NCBI RefSeq assembly: GCF_003943465.1
Contig: NZ_RJPR01000002.1
Location: 239,032 to 303,031, forward strand
Origin: Streptococcus cristatus
GTDB taxonomy: Bacteria; Bacillota; Bacilli; Lactobacillales; Streptococcaceae
DNA: 64,000 nt
Direction: 5' to 3'
Of this stretch, positions 32,735 through 42,137 are shown piece after piece (the stretch's first letter is position 1; the number at the start of each line of letters is the position of its first letter). Position numbers and translations under genes: made by a program. The notes below the pieces were generated by a model. That model saw nothing but the letters and a program-made list of their open reading frames with translations, made no database searches and was not told where the DNA came from.

Positions 32735-32869
32735 ATGGTAAACGAACCATACATCGAACCTGATGATGATGTAGCAGATACTCTCATCGCCATCAGCGTC
32801 ATCTCAAAACTACTCGCTAGAAAAATTATGGAGGAAGAAAACAATGAGCAAAATGAAAGAACTGAATAG
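32735..32869 (+). CDS. Small phage protein, first gene of rightward early operon
   Basis: A 44-residue ORF with a strong AGGAGG site 8 nt upstream. It starts MVNEPYIEPDDDVADTL and has a hydrophobic helical middle. I do not recognise it. It overlaps the next gene by 26 nt, and its ribosome site abuts motif copy D. Confidence 0.6.
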   Translation: MVNEPYIEPDDDVADTLIAISVISKLLARKIMEEENNEQNERTE

Positions 32870-33167
32870 ACTGATTCATGATATGGAAGAAACCGCAAAG
32901 TACTACCTTCGCTTGGTGGATGAGTTCAAGAAACTCCTCACTACTGAGGATGAAACAGCACCTAAATCAAATCCACCAAAAAATGAACCACAAAAGGAAA
33001 TTCAATTGGAGGATGTCCGTGCTGTACTTGCCACGAAAGCAAAAGATGGCTATAAGGAAGACGTCCGTGCTCTTCTAAATGCTTACGGTGCTTCTTCACT
33101 CTCAGTACTTGACCCAAAACACTTTGCGGCAGTACTTGAAGAAGCTGGAGGAATTGGTAATGACTAA
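32844..33167 (+). CDS. Small phage replication-module protein (often annotated rrp5-like)
   Basis: A 107-residue protein with an N-terminal helix (residues 1-33), a Pro/Lys/Glu linker, and a C-terminal domain (EDVRAVLATKAKDGYKEDVR, ALLNAYGASSLSVLDP). This last domain occurs in many Gram-positive phages just before DUF2800 genes. The rrp5/ligase names in databases are not meaningful. It overlaps the DUF2800 start by 8 nt. Confidence 0.75.
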   Translation: MSKMKELNRLIHDMEETAKYYLRLVDEFKKLLTTEDETAPKSNPPKNEPQKEIQLEDVRAVLATKAKDGYKEDVRALLNAYGASSLSVLDPKHFAAVLEEAGGIGND

Positions 33168-34281
33168 CCACGCCATTCTATCCGCATCTGCATCACATCG
33201 TTGGTTGAATTGCCCACCGTCTGCTCGTCTCACCGAAGATCTGCCAGACACAACATCTGATTTTGCTATCGAAGGTTCGGATGCTCACGAGTTGTGTGCT
33301 TATCTAGTCGAGAAAGCCTTGGGTAGGAATGCGCGTGATCCAACTGAAGATTTAACATTCTACAACGATGAGATGCAGGAATGTGCAGAAGAATATCGCA
33401 ACTATGTCATGGAACAAGTCGAGAAAGCTAGAGGTTACTCTCGTGACCCTACAGTTCTTATAGAACAACGACTGGATTTTTCTAAGTGGGTACCTGAAGG
33501 CTTTGGAACTGGAGATTGCATCATCGTGGCAGACGGACGTCTTCAGGTTATTGATTATAAACATGGACTTGGTGTTCAGGTTGATGCAGACCACAACCCT
33601 CAAATGATGTGTTATGCACTTGGAGCACTTGAGATGTTTGATGGACTTTATAATTTCGATAACGTTACCATGACAATCTTTCAACCACGAAAACATAACA
33701 TTTCTACCTTTAAGATAGAAAAGACTGAGCTGCTTGAATGGGCTGAAAATGTACTCACTCCAAAAGCTGAACTTGCATTCAAGGGTGAGGGGGAGATGCA
33801 ATCTGGTAAACACTGCCAATTCTGTAAACTCAAGAATGTCTGTCGCAAACGTGCTGAGGATAATTTGGCACTAGCCAAGATGGAGTTTGCGGATCCAGCT
33901 TCCCTTGACAACGAGGACATTGCAGAGATTTTGCCTAAACTAGACCTGTTGATTTCATGGGCAAACGACATCAAAGCTTATGCTTTAAATCAAGCAACAG
34001 ATGGACATCCTATCCCAGGATACAAACTGGTTGAAGGTCGCTCTGTTCGTAAATTCTCAGATGAGTCAGCCGTTAGCCAAGCAGTGATTGAAGCAGGCTA
34101 TGACCCTTATGAGAAGAAACTGCTCACTATCACTGCCATGACTAAGTTACTTGGCAAGAAAACTTTTAATGACCTGCTTGGTGGTCTTATCATAAAACCA
34201 AGTGGAAAACCGACACTCGTTCCTATTGACGATAGCCGTCAAGAGATGAACCTAGCAAAAAATGAATTTAAAGAGGAATAA
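33160..34281 (+). CDS. DUF2800 phage nuclease (RecB/Cas4-like fold)
   Basis: A 373-residue protein of the DUF2800 family, probably a PD-(D/E)XK exonuclease used in phage recombination. Visible motifs are NCPPSARLTE at the N-terminus, GTGDCIIVADGRLQVIDYKHG (catalytic Asp and Asp-Tyr-Lys), and a Cys cluster CQFCKLKNVC near 252-261 that may bind an iron-sulfur cluster. The ATG after GGAGG was chosen instead of an upstream in-frame ATG. It is followed by the DUF2815 gene, its usual partner. Confidence 0.88.
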   Translation: MTNHAILSASASHRWLNCPPSARLTEDLPDTTSDFAIEGSDAHELCAYLVEKALGRNARDPTEDLTFYNDEMQECAEEYRNYVMEQVEKARGYSRDPTVLIEQRLDFSKWVPEGFGTGDCIIVADGRLQVIDYKHGLGVQVDADHNPQMMCYALGALEMFDGLYNFDNVTMTIFQPRKHNISTFKIEKTELLEWAENVLTPKAELAFKGEGEMQSGKHCQFCKLKNVCRKRAEDNLALAKMEFADPASLDNEDIAEILPKLDLLISWANDIKAYALNQATDGHPIPGYKLVEGRSVRKFSDESAVSQAVIEAGYDPYEKKLLTITAMTKLLGKKTFNDLLGGLIIKPSGKPTLVPIDDSRQEMNLAKNEFKEE

Positions 34282-34285
34282 CTAT

Positions 34286-34834
34286 ATGACAACCAAAGTA
34301 ATAACAGGACCAAACACTCGCTTCAGCTACTTAAATGCCAACGAGCCAAAATCTATAAATGGTAGCACTCCCAAGTACAGTGCCTCACTCATCATCCCAA
34401 AAGAGGATACTGCCACCATTAACAAAATCAAGGCTGCTATTGAGCAAGCATATAAAGAAGGTGAGTCAAAGCTCAAAGGCAATGGCAAATCAGTACCTGC
34501 ATTATCTACTCTGAAAACTCCCCTACGAGATGGTGACCTTGAACGCCCTGATGATGAAGCATACAAAAATGCCTACTTCGTAAATGCCAACTCGCCACAC
34601 AAACCTGGTGTGGTTGATGGCAACCGCCAAGAAATTATCGATACGTCTGAGCTATACTCAGGTATCTATGGTCGTGCTTCTATCACCTTCTACGCATTTA
34701 ATTCCAATGGCAATAAAGGGATTGCTTGCGGTTTGAATAACTTGCAAAAATTGCGTGATGGTGAACCCCTCGGAGGACGCACTCGTGCCGAAGATGATTT
34801 TGCGACAGAAGACGATGATGACTTTTTGAACTAG
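34286..34834 (+). CDS. DUF2815 phage protein (ssDNA-binding type)
   Basis: A 182-residue DUF2815 protein, expected to act as a single-stranded DNA-binding or annealing protein. Markers are the KVITGPNTRFSYLN start, YSASLIIPKED, the VDGNRQEIID strand and an acidic tail (DDDDF) typical of ssDNA-binding proteins. Start by AGAGGAATAA. It lies 4 nt after DUF2800. Confidence 0.85.
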   Translation: MTTKVITGPNTRFSYLNANEPKSINGSTPKYSASLIIPKEDTATINKIKAAIEQAYKEGESKLKGNGKSVPALSTLKTPLRDGDLERPDDEAYKNAYFVNANSPHKPGVVDGNRQEIIDTSELYSGIYGRASITFYAFNSNGNKGIACGLNNLQKLRDGEPLGGRTRAEDDFATEDDDDFLN

Positions 34835-34852
34835 AAATGGAGAATTTGGTAG

Positions 34853-35020
34853 ATGATGTATACGATTTTAACTTGTACAATTATGGGTCTCTGGGTGCTT
34901 ATCGGTCTATACTTCGGGTATATGACCATTAGAGATGACATTCGAAATGAAGTGGAACGAAAGGCAAAGCAAAACAAAGAAAAACTTAGCCAAACACCAC
35001 TCAGTCGAAAAAACAAATAG
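34853..35020 (+). CDS. Small membrane protein
   Basis: A 55-residue ORF with one hydrophobic N-terminal segment (about 4-22) and a highly charged, lysine-rich tail. GGAG lies 10 nt before the first ATG. It lies between the ssDNA-binding and polymerase genes. Function unknown. Confidence 0.55.
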   Translation: MMYTILTCTIMGLWVLIGLYFGYMTIRDDIRNEVERKAKQNKEKLSQTPLSRKNK

Positions 35021-35068
35021 AACTTTAGGTGGCAGTACTTCTGTCACCTTTTTCAGAAAGGACAAACT

Positions 35069-37024
35069 ATGCCGATTAAAGAACTTAGCATCGACATTGA
35101 AACCTATTGCGAAATTGACCTACGAAAATCTGGTGTCTATCGCTATGCGGAAGATGACAGTTTTGAACTCCTTTTAATTGCAGTTTCTGTCGATAATGGA
35201 CCAGTGACTGTTTACGACTTTAATAAAGAGAAGTTACCACAAGATATTCTTGAAGCTTTAGTAGAAGATAGAGTCATCAAATGGGCATTCAACGCTTCAT
35301 TTGAGCGAATTTGCCTATCCAACTGGCTCAAGAAACATCATCCTGAATTCTTATCAGATGGATTTCTCTCCCCAGTTTCGTGGCGATGTAGCATGATTTG
35401 GTCCGCCTATTTAGGACTTCCACTCTCCCTTGAAGGAGTTGGAACAGTTCTCAAACTCAAAGACCAAAAGATGAGAGAGGGGGCTGACCTTATTCGCTAC
35501 TTCTGCTTGCCTTGTAAGCCAACCAAAGTCAATGGGGGACGAATTCGTAACTTTCCTCATCACGCACCTAACAAGTGGTCTACATTTATCGACTACAACA
35601 GACGTGATGTTGAGGTCGAATTGGCCATCAAGGAACGGGTGAAAAACTTCCCAGTACCTAGCTTTGTTTGGAATGAGTACCACCAGGATCAGATTATCAA
35701 CGACCGCGGTATTGGCATAGATGTTGACTTTGTAAAAGCTGCTTTAAAAATAGACGGAGAGAGCAAAGCCAAAATTCAAGCAGAGTTAAAAACATTAACG
35801 GGTCTTGAAAAACCCAACTCTGTTCTGCAGATGATTAGTTGGTTGCGAGAACACGGAGTAGCAACAGATTCTCTAGACAAAAAAGCTGTGAAAGAATTAC
35901 TCAAAACGGTTGATGAAACAACTGCTCAAGTTCTCAAACTTCGTCAGCAAGCTGCCAAATCAAGTGTCTCCAAATACCAGGCTATGATGAACTGTGTTTG
36001 TAAAGACGGTCGAGCAAGAGGAATGTTTCAATTTTTCGGGGCTAATCGTACAGGTCGTTGGGCTGGTCGCTTGGTACAACTTCAGAATTTACCACAGAAC
36101 CATCTTCCTGACCTAAAGGAAGCTAGAGAACTTTTCAGAACAGGTGACTTAGAATCTACTGAGCTACTCTACGACACACAAGATACCTTATCTCAACTTA
36201 TCCGAACAGCCTTTGTCCCTAGTAAAGGAAAGAAATTCATTGTTTGCGACTTTTCAGCTATCGAAGCTCGTGTACTCTCCCACCTGGCAGGAGAGAGATG
36301 GCGCAGTAAAGTATTTGAACAAGGGAAAGACATCTACTGTATGTCCGCTTCTCAGATGTTTGGAGTACCAGTTGAAAAACATGGACAAAATTCTGAACTC
36401 AGGCAAAAAGGAAAAATTGCAGAGCTTGCTTGCGGCTATGGTGGTTCAGTCGGTGCATTGAAAGCCATGGGAGCACTTGATATGGGACTATCAGAGGAAG
36501 AACTCCAACCACTTGTTAACTCATGGCGACAAGCAAATCCGAATATCGTTCTCTATTGGTGGGATGTCGATAATGCTGTAAAGACTGCTGTAAAGGAACT
36601 ACTTCCAACATCTACTCAAAATATTCAATTTGAAGTCAAAAGTGGTATATTGTTCATCACCCTTCCTTCTGGTCGCAAACTAGCGTATATCAAACCAAGA
36701 ATTGGCGAGAACCAGTTCGGTGGAGAGTCCGTCACTTACGAAGGAACTGGAACTGCCAAACGTTGGGAGAGGTTAGAAAGCTACGGTCCAAAATTTGTAG
36801 AGAACATTGTTCAAGCTATCAGTAGAGACATACTTGCGTTCTCTATGAAGCAACTAAATGATTTCAAGATTGTAGGCCATGTCCACGATGAAGTAATAAT
36901 CGAATGTCCAATTGAACAAAAACTTGATGAAGTTGCATCATTAATGGGGATAGCACCTGACTGGTTGTCTGATATTAATCTTAGGGCTGATGGATATGAA
37001 TGCTTTTTCTATCAAAAAGACTAG
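35069..37024 (+). CDS. DNA polymerase A family, phage
   Basis: A 651-residue replicative phage polymerase. The 3'-5' exonuclease begins with SIDIET (Asp9, Glu11). The polymerase domain has motif A VCDFSAIEARVLSHL near 388-402, the O-helix motif around KGKIAELACGYGG, and motif C HDEVIIE near 607. It replicates the element during lytic growth together with the primase-helicase. It is the last gene of the rightward early operon and ends in a shared terminator. Confidence 0.93.
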   Translation: MPIKELSIDIETYCEIDLRKSGVYRYAEDDSFELLLIAVSVDNGPVTVYDFNKEKLPQDILEALVEDRVIKWAFNASFERICLSNWLKKHHPEFLSDGFLSPVSWRCSMIWSAYLGLPLSLEGVGTVLKLKDQKMREGADLIRYFCLPCKPTKVNGGRIRNFPHHAPNKWSTFIDYNRRDVEVELAIKERVKNFPVPSFVWNEYHQDQIINDRGIGIDVDFVKAALKIDGESKAKIQAELKTLTGLEKPNSVLQMISWLREHGVATDSLDKKAVKELLKTVDETTAQVLKLRQQAAKSSVSKYQAMMNCVCKDGRARGMFQFFGANRTGRWAGRLVQLQNLPQNHLPDLKEARELFRTGDLESTELLYDTQDTLSQLIRTAFVPSKGKKFIVCDFSAIEARVLSHLAGERWRSKVFEQGKDIYCMSASQMFGVPVEKHGQNSELRQKGKIAELACGYGGSVGALKAMGALDMGLSEEELQPLVNSWRQANPNIVLYWWDVDNAVKTAVKELLPTSTQNIQFEVKSGILFITLPSGRKLAYIKPRIGENQFGGESVTYEGTGTAKRWERLESYGPKFVENIVQAISRDILAFSMKQLNDFKIVGHVHDEVIIECPIEQKLDEVASLMGIAPDWLSDINLRADGYECFFYQKD

Positions 37025-37029
37025 CAAAA

Positions 37030-37059
37030 AATCGCCACCTCGTAATTGAGATGGCGATT
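37030..37059. terminator. Bidirectional terminator between polymerase and 37063 gene
   Basis: AATCGCCA (37030-37037) pairs with TGGCGATT (37052-37059). The minus strand has a six-U run and the plus strand a weaker U-rich tail; the two flanking genes converge here. Confidence 0.75.
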
Positions 37060-37062
37060 CTG

Positions 37063-37632
37063 TTATTTATTAAATTTGTTGTAAAGCTCTAACCCTTCTT
37101 TCTGAGTATTTTTTACTTTCTTATATCCAGCAGATTTCTGTACTCCTAGTTTTTCAAAGATTTCCTTATTCTCGTAACCATCAAATAACATTTCCAAAAT
37201 ATCTGGTGCTTGAAAATTTGATTCTGCAAGTTTTGCTTTCAAAAACTCAAACTGATCCATGAATAGATAAAGCTCAATGTCATCATCTATCATTGGTAAA
37301 TCTTGTTTCTCTGTGAATGCTTCCCAAGATGAAATCTTAGGAGCATTTTTACTTGGCTTACGATAATCTTTAAGATAATCATTAACTGAGTTATTGTACC
37401 ACCAGACCATCTGTTCATAGTCCTCTTCTGCGACTGGAACAAAGGCAGTTAGTATTGGAATACCCATAATACGACATTGACGAAACGTACCACGTAGCAA
37501 ACCTGAATGGCGTGAATCCATGTAATAATCCTGCACGAACATGGGTGCTAGTACTTCACTTTCAGTTGGTTGTACTCCAGTTGATGAAGATTGAGTTTGG
37601 CAGTAGTTGAAAAAGTTGACATTGATTGTCAT
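37063..37632 (-). CDS. Phage protein with C-terminal helix-turn-helix, function unknown
   Basis: A 189-residue protein. The N-terminal part contains aromatic beta-like segments (FVQDYYMDSRHSGLLRG) of unknown role. The C-terminal 50 residues (DILEMLFDGYENKEIFEKLG, VQKSAGYKKVKN) look like a sigma-type helix-turn-helix. It is transcribed against the polymerase operon, so it may be a lysogeny or early regulator. The ATG lacks a strong ribosome site; a better one belongs to an overlapping ORF. Confidence 0.55.
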   Translation of the reverse strand: MTINVNFFNYCQTQSSSTGVQPTESEVLAPMFVQDYYMDSRHSGLLRGTFRQCRIMGIPILTAFVPVAEEDYEQMVWWYNNSVNDYLKDYRKPSKNAPKISSWEAFTEKQDLPMIDDDIELYLFMDQFEFLKAKLAESNFQAPDILEMLFDGYENKEIFEKLGVQKSAGYKKVKNTQKEGLELYNKFNK

Positions 37633-37708
37633 GATAAATTGGCTTCCCAGTTAATACCGAAAGCACACATGACAAATCAAGGCATGCAAAAAATATTCTT
37701 GACCGCAT
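37562..37708 (-). CDS. Possible 48-residue ORF overlapping the 37063 gene
   Basis: It begins 76 nt upstream of the 37063-37632 gene, in another frame, with a strong GAGGAAAG site 5 nt before ATG. The peptide starts MRSRIFFACLDLSCVLSVL. It could be a translated leader for the downstream gene, or chance. No homology is recognised. Confidence 0.3.
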   Translation of the reverse strand: MRSRIFFACLDLSCVLSVLTGKPIYHDNQCQLFQLLPNSIFINWSTTN

Positions 37709-37977
37709 AGTTACTTTCCTCTATGTTATCGGTCAGCCAATTTCACAAGCTGAAAAAAGTAATCAATACCAAAACATCTGAAATTATGGTCGTCGTCACG
37801 ACTCCGTTTTTGTAATGATAATCGTTTAGAGATATCTCATCTCTTAGTTAAATTGTAATAGAAAATAATCCGTAATTGAAGTTCACGATTAAAACGATTA
37901 CTATTTAATATCGTTATTGTTTTTTTGTCTATTTTAGGTTAAAATTACATTATTATAATCCGGAAAGTAATCTATAT
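37709..37977. other. AT-rich intergenic region with inverted repeats
   Basis: No convincing gene is present. It holds an 11-nt palindrome GTCGTCACGAC near 37791, a 9-bp inverted pair TAATCGTTT (37819-37827) and AAACGATTA (37892-37900), and TATAAT at 37954-37959 as a likely -10 for the CGNR gene. Confidence 0.5.
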
Positions 37978-39132
37978 ATGGAAAGTAAATTTACATTCAA
38001 AAATAAGATTGAAAAGTATTCATTAACAGACACTTTTGATCCGAACTCTGGTCAGGAGATTCTTACATTATATTGCTCACACATGCCTAAACCTGATTAT
38101 GCAAAGTATAATTTTGATAGCTTAACGGGTCTTGTTACAAGTAATGTAGACTCAAAAAAAAATAATCCGTTTGGTGAGTTCTTGTCCATTAACAAAAGTA
38201 CCTTTATAGATTATTTAAATAAATATGGATTTTTATTTGATTGGGAAAGTAGTGAAAATTATGATAGCATTGAGTTTAATTACATTCTTGAATTTCAAAG
38301 CAGACTTAAACTTCTTTTATCAATTTTTAACAATATCGCCAAATCGATTGAATACAAAGAATTATTATTAAGTACATTCTTATTAATTGGTAAGCCACAG
38401 TTAGAGCTAAATCTTGGAAAAAGTAAATTCATATTCCCCTCTTTGTTTCCATTTCATGTGCTTCGCAATTCAATACCAGAAAAAAACTTAAGTGATATGA
38501 CAACCAGGCATACCTCTTCAACTGGTAAAATAACGACGTACATAAAGGTAGAGAATAAATTTTCCGAAAACGGATACACATGTGATTTAGATTTTTTATA
38601 TTATCAAGACATAATTGAAAATTTACAATACGATGATTTTATAAAAGATATTTTTTATCTGTATGTAAACAAGCCTGCAAATCTTGAACCTATAACAGCA
38701 CACATTATTGACTTCATATATTTGTTTTTCAGTAAAGTTGGTATTTGCGACATTTCAAATACGAATTTAAAATTTGAAGATGAAGACTTATCAAATTTTA
38801 TGAAATCAAGTGAATTGAAAAATGCACTATTAATCTTGTCAAAGGAAATACTTGCACTGGAAATTAATAGAGGATTAGCTAAAGTCCAACCTAAAATAAA
38901 TTTAGATACTTTACTACCTGATTGGAATTTACCAGATTTAATTTCAGCATTTTACTTCACTTTATTTTACTCAAATCCTAAAATTGCCATGTATAAAATT
39001 TGCGAGAATATAGGATGTAACACCCCATTTTATGTCCAAAGGTCAAATACAATAAAAAAATATTGCTCTGAAAGTTGTAAGAACGCTTCTTCTCAGAGAA
39101 GATATAGAAATAAACAAAAAGACTTTCAGTGA
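37978..39132 (+). CDS. CGNR-type zinc-finger protein, cargo gene
   Basis: A 384-residue protein with a long, unrecognised N-terminal region rich in Phe, Tyr, Ile and Asn. Its C-terminal zinc finger is of CGNR type (CENIGCNTPFYVQ at 341-353, then KKYCSESCKNASSQRRYRN at 361-379), which usually binds nucleic acid. It has its own TATAAT box and a convergent terminator shared with the restriction genes. The position beside a restriction-modification system suggests a defence or regulatory role. This is inference. Confidence 0.6.
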   Translation: MESKFTFKNKIEKYSLTDTFDPNSGQEILTLYCSHMPKPDYAKYNFDSLTGLVTSNVDSKKNNPFGEFLSINKSTFIDYLNKYGFLFDWESSENYDSIEFNYILEFQSRLKLLLSIFNNIAKSIEYKELLLSTFLLIGKPQLELNLGKSKFIFPSLFPFHVLRNSIPEKNLSDMTTRHTSSTGKITTYIKVENKFSENGYTCDLDFLYYQDIIENLQYDDFIKDIFYLYVNKPANLEPITAHIIDFIYLFFSKVGICDISNTNLKFEDEDLSNFMKSSELKNALLILSKEILALEINRGLAKVQPKINLDTLLPDWNLPDLISAFYFTLFYSNPKIAMYKICENIGCNTPFYVQRSNTIKKYCSESCKNASSQRRYRNKQKDFQ

Positions 39133-39152
39133 AAATTATCACTGAAAGTCTT
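39119..39152. terminator. Bidirectional terminator, CGNR gene versus restriction operon
   Basis: A perfect 14-bp stem (39119-39132 with 39139-39152, 6-nt loop) lies between two converging genes and includes the CGNR stop codon. Confidence 0.8.
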
Positions 39153-39153
39153 A

Positions 39154-40434
39154 TTACATATTTGCTAATTTTTCATCAACCTTCTCGGAGATTAAATCGG
39201 ATAATTCTTGGATATACTGAGTCCGATTTCTAGCAGAATTATGTACCAAAGTTTTTACATCGACTAAAATACCTTGAACTCGCTCATAAGTTTTATCCTG
39301 ACCCTTCCACTCACCAAGAGCTTCTCCGATATACTGATACATTCCATCTGTTTGAAAAATTTCGTGACTCTTTGAAAATGGCATTAAGAATGCATTATAA
39401 ACTTTTGAATTCTGTCCATGTAATTTTTTAAGCAAATCTTGATTTGCCACATACTCACCATATGTAATTTGCTTATTAATACTTGTAGAAGGAGGCAAAT
39501 CTTTCATTAAGTTAGTTTGACCAAACTTGTAATATTTTGCATCTAATACAAAAACATTGTCATTATGAACCATAATAGTATCCGGTTCTAATGCATACCC
39601 TTTTGAAGTTTTTGTCTCAAAAACTAAATCCCATTTTGTTCTAGGAAAATATGAAGTTTTATTGGCAATTCCATATGTATAATCTATAAGATTTTCCCAG
39701 ATATATTGGAAATTATTAGTTCCAAAATAAAACTTATCAGGTTCCTCTTGCCTATCCTTATAATTAAGTATGTCAATCATACTTTGGAAAAGTCTTCTCT
39801 CCATATCATTAAAAGTTGTAGCCATCTTTTTTTTGATTATAGACTCAAACTGAGATCTATTATAATTAATACGAGCTTTTTCAGGTTGAGGAAGCTGATA
39901 CAGCCATCCCATATTTAGAAAAGCTTCATATACACAGAATTTGTTTATTTCCGTTAAAAGAGTAATATCAGTATCACTTTGCTTCTTAGATTCCATTTTC
40001 AAAAATTTAAATCCATTTCCTTGAACAACTGGTTGAACACGTTTTATAGTTCTCGCCCAATTAATTCGGCCACCCAAAGTTTGAATATAGTACTCTTCAG
40101 TCTCCTTGTAATATGTACCACGATTAATAAAATCATGTATAACAAATGTATAAGCCTCCATAGGAAAGTTTAACGTTTTTAGAGCTTGATTCACGTTTAC
40201 AGTTCTTAGGCGAGACTCTTCATCATTATGAGCTTGTAAGACGGAAACAAGGGCAATTATGTCTCTTCTTGCTGTTTCTACATCTTTTGCAATCTCAAAC
40301 CCTAATGGAAAATTTACAGTAACTTCTTGTACACCTTCTATTATCTCAGCTTTAATACCAACAAACGTATCACCTTCCATATTTGTTGCAACACGACACA
40401 TATCCAGTAAGGATTTATTCGGTACTGTCAACAT
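39154..40434 (-). CDS. LlaJI-type restriction endonuclease subunit
   Basis: A 426-residue nuclease subunit that should act with the McrB-like ATPase. The RE_LlaJI family pattern GGRINWARTIKRVQPVVQ lies at about 121-138, and a PD-(D/E)XK core LEPDTIMVHNDNVFVLDAKYY near 298-318 carries the catalytic Glu/Asp and Asp-Ala-Lys. The gene overlaps the ATPase gene by 20 nt, so the pair is co-translated. The methylase of the system is divergent at 42115. Compared with true LlaJI, only one methylase is present, which fits a symmetric recognition site. Confidence 0.85.
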   Translation of the reverse strand: MLTVPNKSLLDMCRVATNMEGDTFVGIKAEIIEGVQEVTVNFPLGFEIAKDVETARRDIIALVSVLQAHNDEESRLRTVNVNQALKTLNFPMEAYTFVIHDFINRGTYYKETEEYYIQTLGGRINWARTIKRVQPVVQGNGFKFLKMESKKQSDTDITLLTEINKFCVYEAFLNMGWLYQLPQPEKARINYNRSQFESIIKKKMATTFNDMERRLFQSMIDILNYKDRQEEPDKFYFGTNNFQYIWENLIDYTYGIANKTSYFPRTKWDLVFETKTSKGYALEPDTIMVHNDNVFVLDAKYYKFGQTNLMKDLPPSTSINKQITYGEYVANQDLLKKLHGQNSKVYNAFLMPFSKSHEIFQTDGMYQYIGEALGEWKGQDKTYERVQGILVDVKTLVHNSARNRTQYIQELSDLISEKVDEKLANM

Positions 40435-42052
40435 CTTCTTCTCCTGTGTCGTTGTTATTATCTATTAAAGTTGCTTCCTTAAGATTTTCTAACTCCTCTT
40501 TGATATCTTTGGCGAAAACATCAAAACGCCCATTTTCAGGATTATCATTATCCGTGAATCGCTTAATAATTGCCTCTAAACTTGGATACAAAGCAACATC
40601 AAAGATATCTTCACGATTAAACTTGAAGGCATCATCCCAAAGATATTTCAAAACTTTTTCTGCAAAGCGTTTATTTTTTTTATTGAATTCATTACCGGAA
40701 TCACCTGCTGGTACTTGATGTATCCGTTCAATATTCAATACATTACCAGAAATAAAATATGCTCCCATTCGCTTATCTTCTGAAGTTAGAGTCTGGCTAC
40801 TAGTCTCAAGAATTTTTTTATTGATAACTTTGTTGAATACTTTCCAAGAATATTGTGTATCAGCAATAAAATAATTCCCATATTCCGATAAATCAACATC
40901 ATTTTCAATCATTTCCATTGTCCATCGACGTTGAAATGCTGTATCAAGAGTGAATACATTTTGGTCTGCGGTATTCATTGTTGCAAGTAACGATAAGTTA
41001 GAAGGGATTTTAATTTGATGAGACTTATCACCATAAATTTCCGTAGCAAGTATTGAATTGTTAATACCGTAGACGCTTTCACCGCTAGCACTTCTATCCA
41101 ATAATTGAAAGATTTCTCCAAATATTCCGGGAGCATTGCCTCGATTTAACTCCTCAATTACAAGATAATAGTGTTCACTAGGGTTATCAATTGCCTTTTT
41201 CACAATTCTTGTAAAAGGTCCAGGTGAAAAAAGATAGGTAATATCTCCATTTTCTTTTACAGTAGGCATTATTTGTCCGACAAAGTCAGTATTCATATAG
41301 TCCGGATGAAAGACTAATCGCTCCATTCTATTTTCATCATTGCAATATTCGGTAGCAATTTTAAAACTTTTTCCAGACCCAGGAACCCCATAGAGAAGAA
41401 TATTATCACCCACAAGGTTCGTATTGTCATAATTGGTAGTAACTACACTTCGGCTGTCCATTTCAACAAGTTCAAAGTACTTATTTACATCACTTAAATC
41501 AAAATCTGCATCAACGAGATACTTTACAATTATTGCTACATGTTCAGAAGAAGCATTAATTAACTTTAATAAAGCTAAAATTGGTGATATAAAACTATCC
41601 CCCCTGTGGATTTCCTTCCCGCCATGCCACCAATGATAATCGGTAACAAATTTCTTTAGAAATAACGTATCAGTTTCAGTAAGATCTACTGAGATAGTAT
41701 CAAATAAATTTTCATCTAATTCACCATTTCTAGCTGTTTGGCAAAATTCTTTAAAATCATCGCCCGATAGTGTGTCCAACAGGATTGATTTATATTTAAG
41801 GAATTCTTTATAATATGGCGCTGCAATAAAAGCAAGATAAAACCACTGATTCGGAATTATAATAAACTTACTATTAGTGTGATATTTTGAATTATACTGT
41901 TCAAAATAAATTTCATCACCTAACATATCAATATGTTTTTTATAATTCTCTTTAAATTCAGTAGAGAGAATTACCTCAGTGTCATTTTTTGATAGAAATT
42001 CCGATGCTATTCTGCTTTGCTCATCAAAAATAACTCCTAAATCCTTTAGCAT
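40415..42052 (-). CDS. McrB-like AAA+ restriction subunit
   Basis: A 545-residue AAA+ protein of the McrB/LlaJI R1 class. Walker A is GVPGSGKS, the typical ELNRGNAPGIFGEIFQLLDR follows (read in two parts: ELNRGNAPGIFG, EIFQLLDR), and MNTADQNVFTLD with FQRRW forms the sensor and arginine region. The N-terminal 200 residues probably read the DNA site. It would hydrolyse GTP or ATP to move along DNA and activate the partner nuclease. The ATG after AGGAGG was chosen, ten codons into the longest frame. Confidence 0.88.
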   Translation of the reverse strand: MLKDLGVIFDEQSRIASEFLSKNDTEVILSTEFKENYKKHIDMLGDEIYFEQYNSKYHTNSKFIIIPNQWFYLAFIAAPYYKEFLKYKSILLDTLSGDDFKEFCQTARNGELDENLFDTISVDLTETDTLFLKKFVTDYHWWHGGKEIHRGDSFISPILALLKLINASSEHVAIIVKYLVDADFDLSDVNKYFELVEMDSRSVVTTNYDNTNLVGDNILLYGVPGSGKSFKIATEYCNDENRMERLVFHPDYMNTDFVGQIMPTVKENGDITYLFSPGPFTRIVKKAIDNPSEHYYLVIEELNRGNAPGIFGEIFQLLDRSASGESVYGINNSILATEIYGDKSHQIKIPSNLSLLATMNTADQNVFTLDTAFQRRWTMEMIENDVDLSEYGNYFIADTQYSWKVFNKVINKKILETSSQTLTSEDKRMGAYFISGNVLNIERIHQVPAGDSGNEFNKKNKRFAEKVLKYLWDDAFKFNREDIFDVALYPSLEAIIKRFTDNDNPENGRFDVFAKDIKEELENLKEATLIDNNNDTGEEDVDSTE

Positions 42053-42082
42053 AATTAGGCCTCCTAAATTGACTAATATCAT

Positions 42083-42137
42083 AAAATGTGTTAAAGTGTC
42101 AATTATAGGACAATTTGACCTTTGATAGACACATTTT
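42083..42137. promoter_or_regulatory. Divergent promoter-operator region between restriction and methylase genes
   Basis: The gap carries an inverted repeat AAAATGTGT (42083-42091) and ACACATTTT (42129-42137), with inner GTCAA/TTGAC arms. A perfect leftward -35 TTGACA (42097-42102) lies within. The HTH domain fused to the methylase is a natural candidate to bind here and time expression of the restriction genes. Confidence 0.55.

Noticed and set aside
33352..33819. 155-codon open frame antisense to the DUF2800 gene
   Set aside because: No ribosome site or domain, and it lies wholly opposite a strongly supported gene.
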